The notes below the pieces were generated by a model, which was not told where the DNA came from, ran no database searches, and saw only the letters and a list, made by a program, of their open reading frames with translations. Below, one piece after another: positions 20,270 to 22,627 of a stretch of 22,627 nucleotides of DNA; within the stretch, counting starts at the first letter, position 1, and each line of letters starts with the position of its first letter. Origin of the DNA: a virus. The position numbers were made by a program, and so were the translations under genes. The stretch covers positions 1 to 22,627 of IMG/VR virus record IMGVR_UViG_3300005935_000154; one strand, written 5' to 3'.

Positions 20270-20389
20270 TAGGTTCGCTGGAGGTCGGCAACCCTCATCG
20301 TACTCTCGTCAGAGCCCGCAGTAGAGCCTTTCTGTCTTTCAGCGACTTCCTCTAAGACCCTGCAATATTGCAGCAGGTGAAGTTTATTG
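20270..20389 (-). ncRNA. Structured interval between tRNA-Gly and tRNA-Trp
   Basis: The 120 bases between the two tRNAs carry no supported gene. On the minus strand TCGCTG pairs with CAGCGA to enclose a CTCT-GACG-AGAG hairpin and a GAGG-GTTGCCGA-CCTC hairpin, a three-way plan loosely like a tRNA without a D arm. Near tRNA-Trp is a 14-base palindrome CTGCAATATTGCAG (20360-20373 region). It may be a degenerate tRNA, a processing signal or another structured RNA. Confidence 0.35.
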
Positions 20390-20457
20390 CAGGTCGTCTA
20401 GGAATCGAACCCAACGGAGCGAGATTTGGAGTTTCGCTTGCGCCCTGCGCCCGACCT
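20390..20457 (-). tRNA. tRNA-Trp(CCA) with shortened D arm
   Basis: On the minus strand AGGTCGG pairs with ACGACCT (one mismatch at the base of the acceptor stem). The anticodon arm is CGAAA-CTCCAAA-TCTCG with one A-C mismatch; the loop gives anticodon CCA. The variable region is CTCCG, the T arm is TTGGG-TTCGATT-CCTAG with two wobbles and the discriminator is G, as in bacterial tRNA-Trp. Only 13 bases stand where positions 8-25 should be, forming GCGC-AGG-GCGC in place of a normal D arm. It may be functional but odd, or decaying. CCA is not encoded. Confidence 0.65.
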
Positions 20458-20730
20458 TTATTTTTTTGATTCTACCACAGCCTTATCTTGATTCCCATTG
20501 TCTAAAAGAATTGGTTGTATGAGACTACCATCTGAATGATCTTCTACATATTCTTCGGTGACTTCAGAAAAAACATCTTTTGAACTACAGCCACAGTATG
20601 AACAGAAAGCCATGTTTCTATCGCTAAACTCTGCAATCAGATACCCCTCTTTTTTTAAGGCATCTGCTTCTTCTTTGGTAATCACATAATGTATTTCACC
20701 GCAGTTGTGGCATTTTGCGTATTTAATCAT
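20458..20730 (-). CDS. Zinc-ribbon protein (90 aa)
   Basis: This 90-residue protein starts MIKYAKCHNCGEIHYVITKE and has a second pair CSYCGC near residues 43-48, giving a CxxC...CxxC zinc ribbon. The EIHYVITKEEADAL stretch followed by CxxCG resembles small bacterial zinc-ribbon proteins of unknown function that I recall. The last 35 residues are acidic and probably flexible. Its stop is directly followed by the tRNA-Trp 5' end, so the tRNAs may be processed from the same transcript. The function may involve nucleic-acid or protein binding. Confidence 0.75.
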   Translation of the reverse strand: MIKYAKCHNCGEIHYVITKEEADALKKEGYLIAEFSDRNMAFCSYCGCSSKDVFSEVTEEYVEDHSDGSLIQPILLDNGNQDKAVVESKK

Positions 20731-20747
20731 ATTGTTTGTCTACGTTT

Positions 20748-21038
20748 CTATTTTTTTTCTACTTTTTTTTCTTTAACCTTGACTTTTTCAGCCTTAGGTT
20801 TTTCAGGTTCTTCTTTTTTTACTTTCTTTTCGACCTTAGTTTCTTTCTCAGCTTTTTTCTTTGGCTCTTTTTCATCCTCTGGTTTTGAGGTATAAGGTGG
20901 CTCCGCAATAATAAAGAACTGAATCTTATCGTCGATTACCACAAACTTAACCTCCTTGACTGGAACTCCATTGCGTTTGAAGCTACCGAGAGCTTGGTTA
21001 GTTTTTTTCAAGTCATCGTATTGATAAAGTTTAGCCAT
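20748..21038 (-). CDS. Small protein with long Lys/Glu repeat tail (96 aa)
   Basis: I choose the ATG at 21036-21038 (MAKLYQYDDLKK) because AGGA lies six bases upstream; the ATG two codons earlier overlaps that site. The first ~50 residues form a small alpha/beta unit (VKEVKFVVIDDKIQFFIIAE). The rest is an extended Lys/Glu/Pro-rich tail of imperfect KVEKK, EEPEKPKAEK and KVKEKK repeats, with no defined fold. Such tails occur in nucleic-acid-associated and linker proteins. It ends with TAG. Function unknown. Confidence 0.7.
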   Translation of the reverse strand: MAKLYQYDDLKKTNQALGSFKRNGVPVKEVKFVVIDDKIQFFIIAEPPYTSKPEDEKEPKKKAEKETKVEKKVKKEEPEKPKAEKVKVKEKKVEKK

Positions 21039-21065
21039 ACACATTCCTTTTACTTATAATTAATA

Positions 21066-21164
21066 CTAATTAATTGGTGGTAATTTAGACTCCCACTTGG
21101 TTATAAAGTAGAAGACCCCAACCAATAAGAGCATAACACACGCTCCCAATAAAAGTTTGGTCAT
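21066..21164 (-). CDS. Small single-span membrane protein (32 aa)
   Basis: A 32-codon frame starts at ATG 21162-21164, four bases after the upstream stop, and ends at TAG 21066-21068. The product is mostly one hydrophobic helix (LLLGACVMLLLVGVFYFI) followed by TKWESKLPPIN, consistent with an inner-membrane micro-protein. It has no clear ribosome binding site. Its position filling a 124-base gap between genes supports it. Function unknown. Confidence 0.45.
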   Translation of the reverse strand: MTKLLLGACVMLLLVGVFYFITKWESKLPPIN

Positions 21165-21168
21165 AGAT

Positions 21169-21432
21169 TTAAAAGTATTTTAGCACATCGCTAGAAACTA
21201 CTGGTGATTCATCCACTTCTAGTATCATTGAACCCTCTAGTATCTCTGGAAACTCTTTACTGTGAACGATAACATCGAAAGTATTTGATAGTGAATTGTA
21301 AGAAACTCTAACCACAGAAGCATCTTTAGGTAACTTATTTTCTACAGCTCTTTTATAGATAGCTGTTATGATCTCTGCTGATATTTTTAAAAGTTTAACT
21401 CTATTTGTTTCTATTGATCTTTTTTTGGGCAT
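21169..21432 (-). CDS. Hypothetical protein (87 aa)
   Basis: An 87-residue protein starting MPKKRSIETNRVKLLKISAE. A helix (IITAIYKRAVENKLP) is followed by strands (ASVVRVSYNSLSNTFDVIVH) and an acidic segment ending VLKYF. The helix-plus-sheet order suggests a compact alpha/beta domain. It overlaps the upstream gene by 32 bases. No catalytic or metal-binding motif is visible and I do not recognise it. Confidence 0.65.
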   Translation of the reverse strand: MPKKRSIETNRVKLLKISAEIITAIYKRAVENKLPKDASVVRVSYNSLSNTFDVIVHSKEFPEILEGSMILEVDESPVVSSDVLKYF

Positions 21433-21592
21433 AATATTCCTTTAAATTAGATTTAATAACTTGACTGTGATTTTTATGTGATTCCATAAAAGCTACAGCT
21501 CTCTTTACCCAAAGCTTATCTTTAGCAAAGTTAGCGTCAGTAGTTTCAATGCCCTCGCTACATAGTGGACACAAATACCTTGATTGAATCAT
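21401..21592 (-). CDS. Small zinc-finger-like protein (63 aa)
   Basis: The start is the ATG at 21590-21592, which overlaps the TGA of the preceding nuclease-like gene (ATGA); an earlier in-frame ATG at 21613 would lie inside that gene. The product has a YLCPLC pair near residues 7-11 and H39/H42 in MESHKNHSQV, so one Cys2His2-type metal site is possible. The rest is basic and helical. It is coupled to the nuclease-like gene and could be its partner, but this is inference. Confidence 0.65.
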   Translation of the reverse strand: MIQSRYLCPLCSEGIETTDANFAKDKLWVKRAVAFMESHKNHSQVIKSNLKEYYAQKKINRNK

Positions 21593-21912
21593 GTTTGTTT
21601 TCCCTTTCGCCATTCTTCTAAGATGGCAATAAAATCGTTCTTGTCTAATACTACCACTTCTATGTCGTCATTAGCTAATTCAACAGAAAGCATGGGTAGT
21701 CTTTGTGATTTTAAAGCTTGTGAATATAGCTTGCGCCATATATCAGCAGTGATGCTATAACTCTTCCTGTTAGTAGTCTTTGAGTCTATTAGAAATATAT
21801 CTGTTTTTACATCACCAGGAAAAGACCACATGCCTCCGCTTCTTGGAGTTAATTTGCCTTTAAAATCTCTAGCATCTTTTATTTCTTTTTTTCTCCAAGG
21901 GGTTTTACTCAT
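21589..21912 (-). CDS. PD-(D/E)XK-like nuclease candidate (107 aa)
   Basis: This 107-residue protein has the plan of a minimal restriction-fold nuclease: an N-terminal basic segment (MSKTPWRKKEIKDARDFKGK), a glycine loop (LTPRSGGMWSFPG), GD34-VKTDIFLID43-S-K45 as the PD...D-x-K pattern, then TTNRKSYSITADIWRK and strands LPMLSVEL and IEVVVLD. It resembles in layout the 110-residue nuclease-like protein at 19.6-19.9 kb, but the two are not obvious copies. The short size fits resolvase-like or accessory endonucleases. It overlaps the next zinc-finger gene by four bases. The fold call is moderate. Confidence 0.6.
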   Translation of the reverse strand: MSKTPWRKKEIKDARDFKGKLTPRSGGMWSFPGDVKTDIFLIDSKTTNRKSYSITADIWRKLYSQALKSQRLPMLSVELANDDIEVVVLDKNDFIAILEEWRKGKQT

Positions 21913-21914
21913 AA

Positions 21915-22574
21915 TTAATTTTCCAAAAATTCCTTTATTTGTTTTTTGGTATTATTCTTTGTTCCATATATTCTATGAAATTCTCTATGGCTTTTTTCGC
22001 TTAATGTAATTCCATTACTAACTATAAATCTTAATTCAGGCCATTGAGCGAAATTTTTGATATGGTGTGGATGTAGTTCTCCACTCTTCTTTCCTGTTTT
22101 CTGACAGGTATAATTATCTCTGGTAAAAACAGACTTCCGCCAAAGATCGAATTCTCTGCTACTTCTAATTAAAGCATTTTTCTTTGTAATACCACCTTTC
22201 CAACCGCCACTTTTACTTCCTTTCATTCCTAATTGAGAAGGGGGTTTTCTCCCAGACTTCTTCATCATTTCACTCATACGCTTCCTTGTTTCCTTATTTC
22301 TCTTATATTTTCCCGCCCATGGCTTTTTCTTTCCTTTATGAGATTCTGATAATTTCTTCTTGTGTTCTTCGCTTTTTTTATATTTTCCAGCTCCAGGTTT
22401 TTTTGTTCCTCCTTGAGCTTTACTCATTCTTTTTCTTGTTTCTTTGCTGGGTTTATGTCCTCTATGAGCTTCAGTTTGTTTTTCTTGATATTTTTTATTT
22501 TTCCATAACTTACTTGTGACTTCACTCATGATTTCTAGATGTTTTTTTGTACGCTTGTATATTCCTGTTGGCAT
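21915..22574 (-). CDS. HNH homing endonuclease with NUMOD3 repeats
   Basis: This 219-residue basic protein is a second free-standing HNH homing endonuclease. Residues about 5-105 hold several NUMOD3-type repeats (forms of PSKETRKRMSKAQ, KSEEHKKKLSESHKG and NKETRKRMSEMM). GWKGGITKKNALIR then leads to the HNH core: C157, H168-x-H170-H171 in LHPHHI, then SHREFH with H196 and H200. The second Cys of the usual first knuckle is absent (CQKTG), so the zinc site may be altered. The layout matches the HNH gene at 1.0-1.6 kb, pointing to one family spreading in this genome. The ATG is 8 bases after a -10 box. Confidence 0.9.
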   Translation of the reverse strand: MPTGIYKRTKKHLEIMSEVTSKLWKNKKYQEKQTEAHRGHKPSKETRKRMSKAQGGTKKPGAGKYKKSEEHKKKLSESHKGKKKPWAGKYKRNKETRKRMSEMMKKSGRKPPSQLGMKGSKSGGWKGGITKKNALIRSSREFDLWRKSVFTRDNYTCQKTGKKSGELHPHHIKNFAQWPELRFIVSNGITLSEKSHREFHRIYGTKNNTKKQIKEFLEN

Positions 22575-22582
22575 TTATACTA

Positions 22583-22611
22583 AGTATAGTATTGATGCTA
22601 AAGAAAATCAA
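22583..22611 (-). promoter_or_regulatory. Putative sigma70 promoter for the HNH gene
   Basis: On the minus strand TTGATT (22606-22611) and TATACT (22583-22588) are 17 bases apart, a good match to sigma70 spacing. The -10 box ends 8 bases before the ATG, so the message would have almost no leader. A small ATACTA/TAGTAT inverted repeat overlaps the -10 box. Confidence 0.45.
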
Positions 22612-22627
22612 ATCTTTTTTTTGCCAT
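22598..22627 (-). CDS. Possible 3' end of an upstream gene
   Basis: From the right edge one minus-strand frame reads MAKKRFDFL and then TAG at 22598-22600. It could be the last codons of a gene outside the window. Nine codons are too few to prove coding. Confidence 0.2.
   Translation of the reverse strand: MAKKRFDFL

Noticed and set aside
1-22627. CRISPR array or insertion sequence
   Set aside because: I saw no regularly spaced direct repeats, transposase or terminal inverted repeats with target duplications. The mobile elements here are inteins and HNH genes only.

Overview
The window looks like part of the genome of a tailed double-stranded DNA phage, or a prophage, of an uncultured bacterium. 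Every gene I support lies on the minus strand, so transcription runs from the right edge to the left. The genes are packed tightly, often with 4-bp ATGA or GTGA overlaps. Shine-Dalgarno sequences and one textbook sigma70-type promoter point to a bacterial host. The sequence is AT-rich. TAA, TGA and TAG all end genes and the long conserved genes are uninterrupted, so the standard bacterial code applies. The host group cannot be read from the sequence. The RRM protein and the secreted protein style would suit a Patescibacteria-like host, but that is a weak inference.

Layout in transcription order. The right part (22.6-19.6 kb) holds a free-standing NUMOD3/HNH homing endonuclease, two small PD-(D/E)XK nuclease candidates, several small unknown or zinc-binding proteins and an RNA cluster (20.46-19.94 kb). 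The RNA cluster has tRNA-Trp(CCA) with a shortened D arm, a canonical tRNA-Gly(UCC), two further structured intervals and a 155-nt tRNA-like element. In that element the acceptor, D and T arms and CCA are intact, but the anticodon arm is expanded by about 79 nt. Next come a shortened nucleotide-sugar dehydrogenase and the packaging and head module (18.7-10.8 kb): probable small terminase, large terminase, portal, four small proteins and a ClpP-like serine protease that may be the prohead protease. No major capsid gene is visible.

The large terminase carries two inteins. One interrupts the Walker A motif and has a LAGLIDADG endonuclease. The other interrupts the nuclease domain, has an HNH endonuclease and appears to start with Ser instead of Cys. 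Removing both leaves a normal 555-residue terminase.

The left part (10.8-0 kb) is accessory. It holds a DraRnl/Rnl5-like RNA ligase, a chain of micro-genes, a GT4 glycosyltransferase, the RNA ligase RtcB, an ATP-grasp-like protein, a secreted Fn3-like protein, an RRM protein, a GT2 glycosyltransferase, a second NUMOD3/HNH endonuclease and small unknown genes cut by the left edge. Three themes stand out. RNA repair and RNA binding are represented by two unrelated RNA ligases, the RRM protein and the tRNA cluster. Sugar chemistry is represented by the dehydrogenase and two glycosyltransferases. Selfish elements are two inteins and two HNH genes.
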